In this document: positions 1 through 6,410 of the stretch, piece after piece
Position numbering within the stretch: the first letter of the stretch is position 1
How the letters are laid out: every line of letters starts with the position of its first letter
Source: a virus
Direction: 5' to 3' (one strand)
DNA length: 24,822 nt
IMG/VR virus record: IMGVR_UViG_3300025585_000159
Location: 1 to 24,822 of that record
Position numbers and translations under genes: made by a program
The notes under the pieces: generated by a model
What the model was told of the DNA's origin: nothing
What the model saw: only the letters and a program-made list of their open reading frames with translations
Database searches by the model: none

Positions 1-11
1 AATATATAAGG

Positions 12-84
12 TTTGGGCATTATACCTGCAAAACCTCTGTTTGTCAAGTATCTTCGTAAAGAAATTTTGAGCAAAATGCCCAAA
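12..84 (-). promoter_or_regulatory. Strong leftward promoter inside a 9-bp inverted repeat
   Basis: On the minus strand TTGACA (42-47), a 17-bp spacer and TATAAT (19-24) form a consensus promoter firing out of the left edge of the window. The arms TTTGGGCAT (12-20) and ATGCCCAAA (76-84) are perfect inverted repeats flanking it, and the left arm covers the -10/start region, so an operator or looping site is possible. The gene it drives is outside the window. Confidence 0.65.
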
Positions 85-96
85 TAAATCAAATAA

Positions 97-127
97 TGTT
101 TGATATTATTTTATTTTGTTTGATATT
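97..127. repeat. Two direct copies of TGTTTGATATT, 20 bp apart
   Basis: TGTTTGATATT occurs at 97-107 and 117-127, two helical turns apart, just beyond the 3' end of the first oxygenase gene. Close copies (TGTTTGATAT, GTTTGATACT) recur at 941-950, 1004-1013 and 1016-1025 on the other side of the same two-gene block. A protein-binding site is a reasonable guess; nothing in the sequence names the protein. Confidence 0.45.
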
Positions 128-130
128 GTT

Positions 131-766
131 TTAAAACATAGAATTTTCTAAAGAAAAGGCTTTTGCAGTAGTATGCCATATAACTATAGCGTATCTATTG
201 CCAGAGGTTACTTCTGTTGTACCGTGCCAGGTTTGAGACGGGAAGATCGTAATATCGCCTGGTACTGGATCATATACAAAACCACCTAAATCCTCAGTGT
301 ATAGATCAAAATTACTCTTTCTTTCAAACTCTGACAAATAGGCAATCTTTCCACCTTCAAACTCATTGTTTAAATATAATACACTTGAGCAAACTGTTGG
401 ATGAATTCCATGCTGATCTTTATGCATTCGTAATTGTAAACCAGGTGTTAGTTTGGTAAGGCTGATTCCTTCTATATAGAGATGTGGTCCATCGTAATGG
501 TAATATTCTTTAAATACCGCTTCGGCTCTACGTGCATAATCGTAAAGTTTTTCCATAAGTGGTTTGGGATGTACCGAAGGAGCAAAATCATTTGGAACAT
601 TAGATCTATAAACATCTCCTCGATCGTAGGCTTGACCTATATGTTTCGTAAAGACTTTTGGATCTTCACAATGTTTGTCTATATAGTCTACCCATTCCTG
701 GGCCTCTGAATCTGAAATAAAATTATTAATGATCTTTATGTCGGGGATCAAGTTTATGCTCCTCAC
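131..766 (-). CDS. 2-oxoglutarate/Fe(II)-dependent oxygenase (P4Hc-like)
   Basis: The 211-residue product looks like a cytosolic non-haem iron dioxygenase of the prolyl-4-hydroxylase/PhyH type, which couples 2-oxoglutarate decarboxylation to hydroxylation of a substrate. The iron triad is visible as H115-x-D117 (in RMHKDQHG) and H181 (in TWHGTT), followed by R191 (GNRYAIV), which in this family holds the 2-oxoglutarate carboxylate. The double-stranded beta-helix core runs from about residue 95 to 200. The GTG at 766 overlaps the upstream gene by 41 bp. A TTG at 751, seven bases after a GAGGAG ribosome site, may be the true start (MIPDIKIINNF...). Such enzymes are common in phage genomes; the substrate (protein, nucleotide or cell wall) cannot be told. 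A second, divergent oxygenase is encoded at 21837-22424. Confidence 0.8.
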   Translation of the reverse strand: MRSINLIPDIKIINNFISDSEAQEWVDYIDKHCEDPKVFTKHIGQAYDRGDVYRSNVPNDFAPSVHPKPLMEKLYDYARRAEAVFKEYYHYDGPHLYIEGISLTKLTPGLQLRMHKDQHGIHPTVCSSVLYLNNEFEGGKIAYLSEFERKSNFDLYTEDLGGFVYDPVPGDITIFPSQTWHGTTEVTSGNRYAIVIWHTTAKAFSLENSMF

Positions 767-920
767 GCCAAGCCTGGCGGTTGAAAAGGTCGGGGGTATA
801 TGAAAAGAACTTAGACAAACCTATAAGATGAGTAAAGGCTACAAAAGCATTAGCAAGATCTCTATCTTCTTGTTTTGCAGCATTTGGATTATTCATTCTA
901 GAAAAGTGTCTTGGACTCAT
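726..920 (-). CDS. Small protein of unknown function, leaderless
   Basis: A 64-residue protein (MSPRHFSRMNN...) without a recognisable domain; it is mostly helical and charged, ending DPRHKDH. The open frame extends to 962, but ATG at 920 is preferred because an extended -10 (TGTTATAAT, hexamer 927-932) ends exactly six bases upstream, so transcription should start on the A of this ATG and the mRNA would lack a leader. There is no Shine-Dalgarno site. It overlaps the start of the downstream oxygenase gene and is probably co-transcribed with it. Confidence 0.6.
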   Translation of the reverse strand: MSPRHFSRMNNPNAAKQEDRDLANAFVAFTHLIGLSKFFSYTPDLFNRQAWREEHKLDPRHKDH

Positions 921-926
921 AAAATA

Positions 927-935
927 ATTATAACA
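927..935 (-). promoter_or_regulatory. Extended -10 promoter giving a leaderless transcript
   Basis: TGT-TATAAT on the minus strand (hexamer 927-932) with no good -35, six bases before the ATG at 920. The sequence between -10 and ATG (TATTTT) is identical to that at the leaderless gene starting at 8417. Confidence 0.55.
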
Positions 936-940
936 CCATA

Positions 941-1025
941 TGTTTGATATGGGGTTTGACAATACCTTCGTAATCTGGTACAGTAAAGGCTCTTCGTAAT
1001 AAGGTTTGATACTAATGTTTGATAT
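941..1025. repeat. Three further TGTTTGATAT-type repeats
   Basis: TGTTTGATAT at 941-950 and 1016-1025 and GTTTGATACT at 1004-1013, between the leaderless gene and the next operon. They match the pair at 97-127 on the far side of the oxygenase block. Confidence 0.4.
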
Positions 1026-1032
1026 CGGGGGC

Positions 1033-1048
1033 TGTGACCTAAATCACG
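1033..1048. promoter_or_regulatory. CRP/GlxR-like operator
   Basis: TGTGACCTAAATCACG fits TGTGA-N6-TCACA with one mismatch and has the central TA of the GlxR consensus. It overlaps the stop codon of the gene ending at 1044 and lies about 100 bp upstream of the promoter at 927-932, further out than the other copies. Confidence 0.55.
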
Positions 1049-1334
1049 CCCAATCAACACCAGCCTCAACAAGCATATCTGCTAATGACTCATAGGACTT
1101 ATTTTCAGGAATCTCAAGTGCCCCACAAAGTAATTCAAAACACTCATTCACATAAGCCTCAACTAATGGTGTAGACTTGATTATATCCATATCCATGCAG
1201 TATGCTAGTGGCAAACCAATATCGTTATATGTTATAAAATCCTGCAAACTTTGTTCATCACGATATTCCATCCAGAAGTTTGCAAGGATCGCACATCTTT
1301 TAGAAAAGTCTGTATTGGTGTTGTTGTCTGTCAT
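1044..1334 (-). CDS. Conserved phage-type hypothetical protein
   Basis: A 96-residue acidic protein (MTDNNTNTDFSKRC...). Its central stretch (ILANFWMEYRDEQ, FITYNDIGLPLAY) resembles small proteins common in environmental and actinobacterial phage genomes, but I know of no assigned function. The ATG at 1334 is chosen over one at 1349 because AAAGAGA precedes it at a suitable distance. It overlaps the end of the upstream gene (1300-1509) by 35 bp, which suggests translational coupling. Confidence 0.7.
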   Translation of the reverse strand: MTDNNTNTDFSKRCAILANFWMEYRDEQSLQDFITYNDIGLPLAYCMDMDIIKSTPLVEAYVNECFELLCGALEIPENKSYESLADMLVEAGVDWA

Positions 1335-1509
1335 AACTATCTCTTTCATATTGTGCTGACTCTGCTATAACCATAAGACGATTATAGGATACCATTGGTG
1401 CTACCCTCGCTAGATAGACTCCAACTTTATCTATGTCAAGCCTTAAGTCTGAAACTATACCTGCGAGTTTGAGGGCAGCCCTCTCTTCATCAGTCATAGC
1501 GTATCTCAT
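1300..1509 (-). CDS. Small helical hypothetical protein
   Basis: A 69-residue protein (MRYAMTDEERAALK...), predicted mostly helical, with a polar C-terminus (SYDRQQHQYRLF). GGAGG sits four bases before the ATG. A promoter (TTGCGC, 17 bp, TACAAT at 1519-1547) lies so close that the transcript would have almost no leader. First gene of a two-gene operon with the 1044-1334 gene. Function unknown. Confidence 0.65.
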   Translation of the reverse strand: MRYAMTDEERAALKLAGIVSDLRLDIDKVGVYLARVAPMVSYNRLMVIAESAQYERDSYDRQQHQYRLF

Positions 1510-1518
1510 GGTTCCTCC

Positions 1519-1547
1519 ATTGTATCAGAAAAGCAGGAGGGGCGCAA
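1519..1547 (-). promoter_or_regulatory. Probable promoter for the 1509 operon
   Basis: TTGCGC (1542-1547), 17-bp spacer, TACAAT (1519-1524). The -10 ends nine bases before the ATG, similar to the leaderless genes at 15082 and 23127. The -35 is weak. Confidence 0.4.
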
Positions 1548-1578
1548 GGTAAGAAAGTAGGAAAAAACCTCACGCCCC
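1539..1578. repeat. 11-bp inverted repeat between operons
   Basis: GGGGCGCAAGG (1539-1549) pairs with CCTCACGCCCC (1568-1578), giving an 11-bp stem with two G-T pairs and an 18-base loop. It lies downstream of the 1587-1949 gene in the leftward direction and reaches the -35 of the next operon. It lacks a following T-run, so it could be a weak terminator or an operator. Confidence 0.4.
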
Positions 1579-1586
1579 ATCCTTAT

Positions 1587-1949
1587 TTAATTAACGAGAA
1601 GCGACCCAACTTCTCGTGCCCCAGCATAATAGTTGATGTATTCATCTATTGTGTGAGAAGAATCTGTATCAATAACAGTATTAGTAGTAAAATCGACCAT
1701 TGTGTAATGATATTCTTCCTCCCCACCAACTGGCCCTACATAAATTCCAAACCCAGTTTCTGAGTCCCAATCAGAGCCAATCAATTGGCTTATAACAATA
1801 CGCAATGCATAGCCTGTATCACCAAGACGTGGCTTAGCCTTCTGCAGGGCCATAGCAAGGTCTACATCTTTAGAGTCTCCACCCCAGTGACTATATAACG
1901 TTAGAATGCCTTCTTCAGTTTTGAAATGGAAATTAGTTCTTGCTCCCAT
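1587..1949 (-). CDS. Conserved phage hypothetical protein
   Basis: A 120-residue protein starting MGARTNFHF. It contains LTLYSHWGG, DLAMALQKAKPR and IVISQLIGSDWDSETGFGIY, a pattern I recognise from a widespread family of unknown function in phages of Actinobacteria and environmental phages. ATG 1949 is preferred over 1988 because AAAGGA lies eight bases upstream and the family normally begins MGAR. It has its own promoter at 1979-2007, so it is probably monocistronic. Confidence 0.75.
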   Translation of the reverse strand: MGARTNFHFKTEEGILTLYSHWGGDSKDVDLAMALQKAKPRLGDTGYALRIVISQLIGSDWDSETGFGIYVGPVGGEEEYHYTMVDFTTNTVIDTDSSHTIDEYINYYAGAREVGSLLVN

Positions 1950-1978
1950 TGTGGGTCCTTTCGTTAGTACGGATATCA

Positions 1979-2007
1979 AGCATATCAAAATCCAGCGGTA
2001 AAGTCAA
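1979..2007 (-). promoter_or_regulatory. Promoter for the 1949 gene
   Basis: TTGACT (2002-2007), 17-bp spacer, TATGCT (1979-1984) on the minus strand, 30 bp before the start codon. Confidence 0.65.
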
Positions 2008-2029
2008 TTGTTCGCACATTGTAGATCTC

Positions 2030-2563
2030 CTAGTAGTGAAAGTCAACAGGTACTAAATATTGTTTTGAAGCCTTTTCAGGGTCTTCCAGGCGTTCCTTAA
2101 GGTAAACAGTGGCTGCTGTATACTCCTTACCGTCAAAGAAATGGCTATCAGGATTATAGTTGTTGCCTAACATTTCAGAGGCCAGTTTGACATAGTAACG
2201 ATTCATATCAAACCTATCATCTGACATATCACGACCGTCAGCAAACTCTGAGATATCAGAGAAGAATTTATTAATGTCCATGCGCTCAATATAGGATTTC
2301 ATGTTTTGTGTACGCCATTCAGTTATTTTATTTAAAGTCTCATTAAACTTTTCTGGATGTTCTGAATGGGAGATTACATCCTCTTCTGAATCATTATATT
2401 GATTGTTAGGGTTTTCACTCCACCTACCCCCACCCACTACGTGCCAGTCGGACCAATCTGCGATACGATAACCTTCATCGCTAGGTTCCAACAATGAGTA
2501 GACTTGGCCAAAGGCATCTTTTTTGCTTTCTGCCTCAACAGTAATATAGTGAATTGTATGCAT
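2030..2563 (-). CDS. Conserved phage hypothetical protein
   Basis: A 177-residue protein starting MHTIHYITVEAES. The N-terminal half has the pattern WSDWHVVGGGRWSEN, typical of a phage family without assigned function; the C-terminus (YLVPVDFHY) is also distinctive. ATG at 2563 is chosen rather than the longer frame to 2614: it overlaps the upstream stop as TAATG and has GGAGA eight bases away. Last gene of a four-gene leftward operon (3531 to 2030). Confidence 0.75.
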   Translation of the reverse strand: MHTIHYITVEAESKKDAFGQVYSLLEPSDEGYRIADWSDWHVVGGGRWSENPNNQYNDSEEDVISHSEHPEKFNETLNKITEWRTQNMKSYIERMDINKFFSDISEFADGRDMSDDRFDMNRYYVKLASEMLGNNYNPDSHFFDGKEYTAATVYLKERLEDPEKASKQYLVPVDFHY

Positions 2564-3006
2564 TATAGGGTCTCCAGTTCTCTTAGTTCTTCTATTGTAG
2601 CGCAGGCTGGGCACTTTTCCAAATCTGCATCTTGAAACTTATCTCTAATCTCATTCTCAGGGTCGTCCCATTCTTCATGACAGTTCTCACAGAAATAAAC
2701 GGGTACACCAACCAAAACCTGTATATCAGTATCTTCAGGGAAAGGAACCTCAGTAATAAAGTATCCTAGTCTATTTACAAATCCCCAACCAGACCAGATA
2801 TAACTACCGCCGTCATCTCCGTCACCATACATCCAGATATTTTGTGGATTCTGGGATTTGACAAATTCTACCTCTTCGCCATATGTTTCGAACATGATAC
2901 CAACACCGTCTTCATTTTGAAAAGAAGCATGTGGGTCAATGAGATTAGGGATTGGCTTATATGTTGCTTCCCACTCATCCATTGTCATCTCAACAAATTT
3001 ACGCAT
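2563..3006 (-). CDS. Zinc-ribbon-containing hypothetical protein
   Basis: A 147-residue acidic protein. The C-terminal third carries CENC (about residue 110) and CPAC (about residue 134), a four-Cys pair suited to bind one zinc. The middle is rich in Gly/Trp (GDGDDGGSYIWSGWG). It starts inside the end of the preceding gene with an 8-bp ATGCGTAA overlap, so translation is probably coupled. No enzymatic motif is visible; a nucleic-acid or protein adaptor is possible. Confidence 0.65.
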   Translation of the reverse strand: MRKFVEMTMDEWEATYKPIPNLIDPHASFQNEDGVGIMFETYGEEVEFVKSQNPQNIWMYGDGDDGGSYIWSGWGFVNRLGYFITEVPFPEDTDIQVLVGVPVYFCENCHEEWDDPENEIRDKFQDADLEKCPACATIEELRELETL

Positions 3007-3304
3007 TATACATATCCTTTGCTTTATCTAGTACGATTGCAAGAGCCTCAATTGCTCCCTCATGATAGTCTTGCATACTTGAATCATCTTTGTCAAATTG
3101 GCCATTCTGACTATCTACTTTAGCAAAGATATCAGAGAGTTCTTGTTCATGTTCGTTAAGTTTGTTTTCAATAAACATGATGAGTTTTTCTACATATTCC
3201 GTGCCAATCTCAGTTGCACAATCGCCACACATGGCAGATTCATTTTCAGTGAAGGGTATGCTGCAGCCACACTGACAGCACCAAGATTCATCACGCATTC
3301 CCAT
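2999..3304 (-). CDS. Small Cys-rich protein with coiled-coil tail
   Basis: A 101-residue protein. The N-terminus has C9, C10, C12 and C14 plus CGDC near residue 26, likely a zinc knuckle. Residues 38-75 (YVEKLIMFIENKLNEHEQ...) look helical or coiled-coil. It overlaps the upstream stop as TAATG; a second ATG two codons in is an alternative start. Member of the 3531-2030 operon. Function unknown. Confidence 0.65.
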   Translation of the reverse strand: MGMRDESWCCQCGCSIPFTENESAMCGDCATEIGTEYVEKLIMFIENKLNEHEQELSDIFAKVDSQNGQFDKDDSSMQDYHEGAIEALAIVLDKAKDMYNA

Positions 3305-3531
3305 TAGAATGTCTCTTCAGGGTGGAAGTTAGGTTCGACATTATCTTTTGCAGGCTCATCATAGATTAGGGCAAATGCTTCTGATAACCCCATAGCATAG
3401 CCTTCTGCTTCTTTGCGTTCGAAGCCGTCCATAGCATCGTCATAGCCTGTTTCAGCCTCAGCCTCGTGTAGTTCATTGTAATTAGTCCAAGCAGTATCAA
3501 TCATTGCTTGAAGCATTGCTTTCTTATCCAT
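3304..3531 (-). CDS. Small acidic hypothetical protein, first in operon
   Basis: A 75-residue, strongly acidic, helical protein (MDKKAMLQAMIDTAW...). AAAGGA lies seven bases before the ATG and a near-consensus promoter (3559-3587) lies 28 bp upstream, so this is the first gene of a four-gene operon. No known family recognised. Confidence 0.7.
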   Translation of the reverse strand: MDKKAMLQAMIDTAWTNYNELHEAEAETGYDDAMDGFERKEAEGYAMGLSEAFALIYDEPAKDNVEPNFHPEETF

Positions 3532-3558
3532 ACTTTTTCCTTTTTTTAGATTACTATA

Positions 3559-3587
3559 ATTCTAGCATTTTTGGGCAGGTATGTCAA
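3559..3587 (-). promoter_or_regulatory. Promoter of the 3531-2030 operon
   Basis: TTGACA (3582-3587), 17 bp, TAGAAT (3559-3564) with TGC before the -10 (extended). The stop codon of the gene upstream lies in the -35. GGGCA/TGCCC arms flank the -35, echoing the inverted repeat round the promoter at 19-47. Confidence 0.7.
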
Positions 3588-3814
3588 ATATGCCCACACC
3601 CACAGCCACAGCAGTAATTACATACAGTATCGTAGGATTCACAGTGCTGATCTAGATCTATATCCTCACCACACCTAGTACAGTTAAACATTGTACGTGG
3701 ACAGTCTTCATAAGGGAATTCCTCCTGTTCCTCGCAGGTACAGAAACCAAACTTCTCAACCTGAGTCTCATGAGTTAGTTCTGCTAAATCAGACCAATAC
3801 ATAGTATCCATCAT
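3584..3814 (-). CDS. Cys-rich zinc-binding mini-protein
   Basis: A 76-residue protein (MMDTMYWSDLAELTHE...) with about a dozen cysteines: CTC, C, CTRC, C, CNYCCGCGCGHI at the C-terminus. Two or more zinc sites are likely. The start at 3814 is chosen because it overlaps the upstream stop as ATGA after a G-rich stretch. The frame stays open to a TTG at 3862 that has its own GGAG site, so a 92-residue form starting inside the upstream gene is possible. Function unknown. Confidence 0.6.
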   Translation of the reverse strand: MMDTMYWSDLAELTHETQVEKFGFCTCEEQEEFPYEDCPRTMFNCTRCGEDIDLDQHCESYDTVCNYCCGCGCGHI

Positions 3815-3975
3815 TCCCCCCAGTATCTTAGGATAGTTTTCATTGTCAAACATAAGTGGCAATCACAATCTCCACCATTCATGTTTTCTATAAAATCAAA
3901 ATGAGAGTAATTATCCTCATAAATAGTAGTAACGAGTTCGTCTATGGTATATGGCTTATAGGTTGTTTGGGTCAT
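3811..3975 (-). CDS. 54-residue protein with CxCxxC motif, leaderless
   Basis: Product MTQTTYKPYTIDELV... with CDCHLC at residues 37-42. It begins exactly six bases after a -10 (TAAAAT, 3982-3987), so the transcript should start at the ATG. There is no ribosome site. It overlaps the next gene as ATGA. Its position after a strong promoter, its coding length and the conserved overlap style support a real gene; no family is recognised. Confidence 0.6.
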   Translation of the reverse strand: MTQTTYKPYTIDELVTTIYEDNYSHFDFIENMNGGDCDCHLCLTMKTILRYWGE

Positions 3976-3981
3976 ACATTT

Positions 3982-4062
3982 ATTTTACTGGAATCATGGG
4001 GAATTGTCAAGCCCTTCTTAATACGTTCTTAATGAAAATGTAATTAAAATCACATCTCGGGG
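3982..4062 (-). promoter_or_regulatory. Leaderless promoter with upstream CRP/GlxR-like site
   Basis: TTGACA (4005-4010), 17 bp, TAAAAT (3982-3987), then six bases to ATG 3975. Upstream is TGTAATTAAAATCACA (4039-4054), one mismatch from TGTGA-N6-TCACA, 51 bp beyond the -10. CTCGGGGG (4055-4062) abuts it, a G-rich box that recurs next to other copies. Confidence 0.65.
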
Positions 4063-4094
4063 GCTTTTTGTTTTTTATTTTATGATCTGCAAAT

Positions 4095-4138
4095 AAAAAA
4101 AATAAAATAAAAAAGTGAGCAGTTTTAATTCATGCTCA
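4095..4138 (-). terminator. Intrinsic terminator of the DUF932 gene (hairpin family copy 1)
   Basis: TGAGCA (4116-4121) and TGCTCA (4133-4138) form a 6-bp stem with an 11-base loop, followed on the minus strand by a T-rich tract (4095-4114). It lies 14 bp past the DUF932 stop. Related hairpins with changed but compensating stems follow other leftward genes at 5353, 6234, 7162 and 9982. Confidence 0.7.
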
Positions 4139-4151
4139 GGAATTTTTTTAA

Positions 4152-5171
4152 TTATGCAACTTGCATAACATTCTGCACAACTTTTAGCAGACGATTTTTT
4201 TCTGCGTTAATTGATGCATCGAAGCCAGAAGCAGCAGCAAGGATTGATTCGTTATTGCCACCACGAGCAGAGCGATACCAGTCAAGGCGTTCAGTAAGAG
4301 CGTTAAATGCACCCCACGCATTACCAGCAATCATGCCATTGAATTCGCCAGTGTAAATATCATTGATAACATCAATTTTATTTTCCCACTTCTTCAATGC
4401 GCCCTTAGCATCTTTTTCAGGCTTTGGATAAGCAGCAAGAACAATATCGTTAAATTGCTTAGCATTAACTTCTTGCGAAATCATAGCGTGAGCCATTTTA
4501 TCGAATTCGTCCATGTATGCATTAGCAAGACCAAGAGTCTCACGAGCAATCTGCACTTTACCATTGGCAGTTTGTGTGTGGCGAATCTTGAAAGATTGCT
4601 TAACGCCATTTTTCTTACGACCTACGCCACCAAGAGCAAGGTTAAGAGTATTAGCGCATACTACACGAACAGGTGTAATTGATGCCTGAATAGCGATTGA
4701 GCCATCGTGTGATGTGTTGATGAGCAAATAAGTTTTTACTTTATCTGCAACACCATTTGGGTCTAGGATTGTCTCACGCTCAAGAGCAAGAGAGCCAAAT
4801 ACTACACGACCGCCACGAATAGCACCAGCAGTTTCCCAACGACCTCCGCCGTCTAGGATATTATCACCAAATGAAAATAAATCTTCATTTTGCAATACAT
4901 GATAACGCTCACCAACAACACCAAGAACATCAGTTTGTGATGAATCAGTAGGATTGGTACGAACAACATATTGATAAGATTTATCAGATGTTAAGTGAGA
5001 TGGAATTTCCATATCTTCTAATCTAACATTCCAATTAGATAGATTAGCAGCATCTAGCATTTCGCTAGTAGTTTTTTCTTCAGTGAATACAGTGCCTAGA
5101 CCATGCCAAGCAGGTTCACGGAATGATGCGAATGAAGCAACGCCATTTTGCGTTTCGAGTTCATGAGCCAT
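4152..5171 (-). CDS. DUF932 phage/plasmid-like protein
   Basis: A 339-residue protein of the DUF932 (TIGR03299, phage/plasmid-like) family. Recognisable parts are the N-terminal REPAWHGLGT, the GERYHVLQNEDLF motif, RGGRVVFGSL, LLINTSHDGS, and PVRVVCANTLNLAL. Length and order match the family. Members are common in phages and plasmids of many bacteria; the biochemical role is unknown, and a part in DNA metabolism or regulation is only suspected. ATG 5171 has AAAGGA eight bases before it, and the longer frame to 5243 runs through the promoter. It is expressed alone from the cassette at 5197-5274 and ends at a terminator. Confidence 0.88.
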   Translation of the reverse strand: MAHELETQNGVASFASFREPAWHGLGTVFTEEKTTSEMLDAANLSNWNVRLEDMEIPSHLTSDKSYQYVVRTNPTDSSQTDVLGVVGERYHVLQNEDLFSFGDNILDGGGRWETAGAIRGGRVVFGSLALERETILDPNGVADKVKTYLLINTSHDGSIAIQASITPVRVVCANTLNLALGGVGRKKNGVKQSFKIRHTQTANGKVQIARETLGLANAYMDEFDKMAHAMISQEVNAKQFNDIVLAAYPKPEKDAKGALKKWENKIDVINDIYTGEFNGMIAGNAWGAFNALTERLDWYRSARGGNNESILAAASGFDASINAEKNRLLKVVQNVMQVA

Positions 5172-5196
5172 TTTTTTCCTTTCGATTGTTAATTTA

Positions 5197-5274
5197 AGTA
5201 TAACAGGACAGGCTGACAAATGCAAATCGAGATAGTTAAACATGGGGCAAATCGGACATGTGGCTTAAATCACA
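5197..5274 (-). promoter_or_regulatory. Control cassette of the DUF932 gene
   Basis: Minus-strand order: CRP/GlxR-like site TGTGATTTAAGCCACA (5259-5274), box ATGTCCGATTTGCCCC (5244-5259), TTGCAT (5220-5225), TGTCAG (5213-5218), ten bases, TATACT (5197-5202). TTGCAT to TATACT is 17 bp. The operator lies 56 bp from the -10, one helical turn further than the 44-bp class. Confidence 0.75.
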
Positions 5275-5352
5275 GGATCTTAAGGCGTGTCGTAACTTGA
5301 CAAATCAAAGTTTTGCCCCCCGAGCATTTTTGCCAGGAATAGAATTGAGAAG
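5275..5352. other. Non-coding stretch with GGCGTGTCG and C-run box
   Basis: This holds GGCGTGTCG (5284-5292, reverse of the CGACACGCCGT box), TTGACA (5297-5302) without a matching -10, and GCCCCCCGAG (5315-5324). It looks like a partial or decayed copy of the control cassettes. No open frame of note. Confidence 0.35.
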
Positions 5353-5414
5353 GGGCCTTTTAAACTCGTGCCCAGGAGCGGTAGATCCTAAAGAAAGGAT
5401 GAAAGGGACCTACC
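5353..5414 (-). terminator. Hairpin family copy 2 plus a second stem
   Basis: GGGC (5353-5356) and GCCC (5370-5373) enclose CTTTTAAACTCGT; the flanking CCAGGA matches the other family copies. Next to it, GGTAG (5380-5384) pairs with CTACC (5410-5414) around an inner hairpin ATCCT/AGGAT (5385-5400). Both lie just past the stop of the gene ending at 5422, so they form its 3' untranslated structure. The T-run is weak. Confidence 0.45.
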
Positions 5415-5421
5415 AGTTCTT

Positions 5422-5832
5422 TCAATAGTCAACATTGTCTACAGACGATGACACATGTGTGATTTTGTCAATGTCATATGTAATTGCATCAAAATCAATA
5501 TCGCTGATGATTGAATCTACGTCTTCGCCTGCAGGTACTTCTACGGTAATGTAGTAAGTAACGTTTACTTCAACTTCAACTTCCTTAGTAAGTTCGAATC
5601 CACAAATTTCTGCAATCTCTTCTGCATTGGTTTGGGAAATCTCACGTTGCTCTAGGGCCTCAATTGTCCATGTATGCATACCGTCACGAATTCCCTGCAG
5701 TTCACCACGTGTTGCATAGTCACGTTGTGTTACACGCTGCACGTGCTCCTCTAACTGCTGAATGCGTTCGTCCTTTTGAGCAATTTGAGACTTAAGATAG
5801 TCCTCAGTGGCATTAATCATTGTTTGGTCCAT
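5422..5832 (-). CDS. Coiled-coil hypothetical protein
   Basis: A 136-residue acidic protein. Residues 10-35 (YLKSQIAQKDERIQQLEEHV) form a coiled coil; the C-terminal half (EVEVEVNVTYYITVEVPAG) is beta-rich and acidic, ending SSVDNVDY. It overlaps the upstream stop as TAATG and is the second gene of a two-gene operon. No catalytic motif. A small phage accessory or scaffold-like protein is possible but unsupported. Confidence 0.7.
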   Translation of the reverse strand: MDQTMINATEDYLKSQIAQKDERIQQLEEHVQRVTQRDYATRGELQGIRDGMHTWTIEALEQREISQTNAEEIAEICGFELTKEVEVEVNVTYYITVEVPAGEDVDSIISDIDFDAITYDIDKITHVSSSVDNVDY

Positions 5833-6095
5833 TATTCAATATCCTTTCCCATTGAATCCATTTCGTTAATTGTTTCAAGCATATCATTTAACTGCGCTTC
5901 TGTCAAACAAGCGTGTGTGACTAATGAGGCTGTTAGTGAAGCAAGATGAGCAGAGTAGTGAAACATTGCGTCAGAAAATTCTTCGTCAGTCATATTTTCA
6001 CGAGATGAAGAAATTGACTTAGCCATAATTAATGTGCTAAAATCTGTGACGGCACTTCCAGTAGCGTCTTGAATTGCGAGTGCGGTTGATATCAT
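5832..6095 (-). CDS. Small hypothetical protein
   Basis: An 87-residue, mostly helical protein (MISTALAIQDATGSAV...). AAAGGGAAAAA precedes the ATG. It is the first gene of a leftward pair, expressed from the cassette at 6125-6189. A central ENMTDEEFSDAMFHYSAHLA stretch is helical; no family recognised. Confidence 0.65.
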   Translation of the reverse strand: MISTALAIQDATGSAVTDFSTLIMAKSISSSRENMTDEEFSDAMFHYSAHLASLTASLVTHACLTEAQLNDMLETINEMDSMGKDIE

Positions 6096-6124
6096 TTTTT
6101 CCCTTTCTTTTGTACAATAATATA

Positions 6125-6216
6125 ATCATAGCACTGGGGTCTGACAAATGCAACTTAATAGGCCCTCTTAAAATGTGATTTGGGCCACATCCTCGGGGGG
6201 TCCAAAATGTCCGAAT
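6125..6216 (-). promoter_or_regulatory. Control cassette of the 6095-5422 operon
   Basis: TTGCAT (6148-6153), 17 bp, TATGAT (6125-6130), with TGTCAG ten bases before the -10 (6141-6146). The CRP/GlxR-like site TGTGGCCCAAATCACA (minus strand, 6174-6189) lies 43 bp from the -10, one base off the main spacing. Beyond it are CCTCGGGGGG (6191-6200) and an ATGTCCG box in the opposite orientation to most copies (6208-6214). Confidence 0.7.
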
Positions 6217-6233
6217 TATTTACGCATAAATTA

Positions 6234-6256
6234 TGAGCCTTTTAGTGCCATGCTCA
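6234..6256 (-). terminator. Hairpin family copy 3
   Basis: TGAGC (6234-6238) pairs with GCTCA (6252-6256) around CTTTTAGTGCCAT, with the conserved CAGG next to it. Same family as the hairpins at 4116, 5353, 7162 and 9982. The T-run is poor. Confidence 0.4.
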
Positions 6257-6281
6257 GGGCGTGTATCGCAATTTAACGTTA

Positions 6282-6409
6282 TGCGAGAACGATCTCACTA
6301 GGGGACTTTCGCAGAAGATCTGCCGTGAACGCAAGTGAGAAAACTAAGTGAGTTCTTACTTACGACATTGGGCGAGAACACTCACGAAACTGCCCCTGTT
6401 TCGTTCGCA
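6282..6409. other. Candidate structured RNA or 3' UTR element, about 130 nt
   Basis: No gene lies here, but long-range pairing is visible. TGCGA+ACGA (6282-6292) pairs with TCGT+TCGCA (6401-6409). Inside are AGGGG (6300-6304) with CCCCT (6393-6397), TTTCG (6307-6311) with CGAAA (6385-6389), hairpin GCAGA/TCTGC (6311-6323) and an 8-bp stem AAGTGAGA/TCTTACTT (6333-6361). It directly follows the stop of the gene ending at 6411, so it may be that gene's 3' UTR or a separate small RNA. I cannot say which strand is active. Confidence 0.35.
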
Positions 6410-6410
6410 A

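Noticed and set aside
955-983. Plus-strand TTGACA-N17-TACAGT promoter
   Set aside because: It would only give antisense RNA into the leftward genes and has no operator or gene behind it; probably chance.
4132-4356. Plus-strand frame opposite the DUF932 gene
   Set aside because: Fully antisense to a well-supported gene and without start signals.
5353-6409. tRNA genes in the structured intergenic regions
   Set aside because: No cloverleaf with T-arm GGTTCGA-type sequence or anticodon arm could be made from the visible stems.
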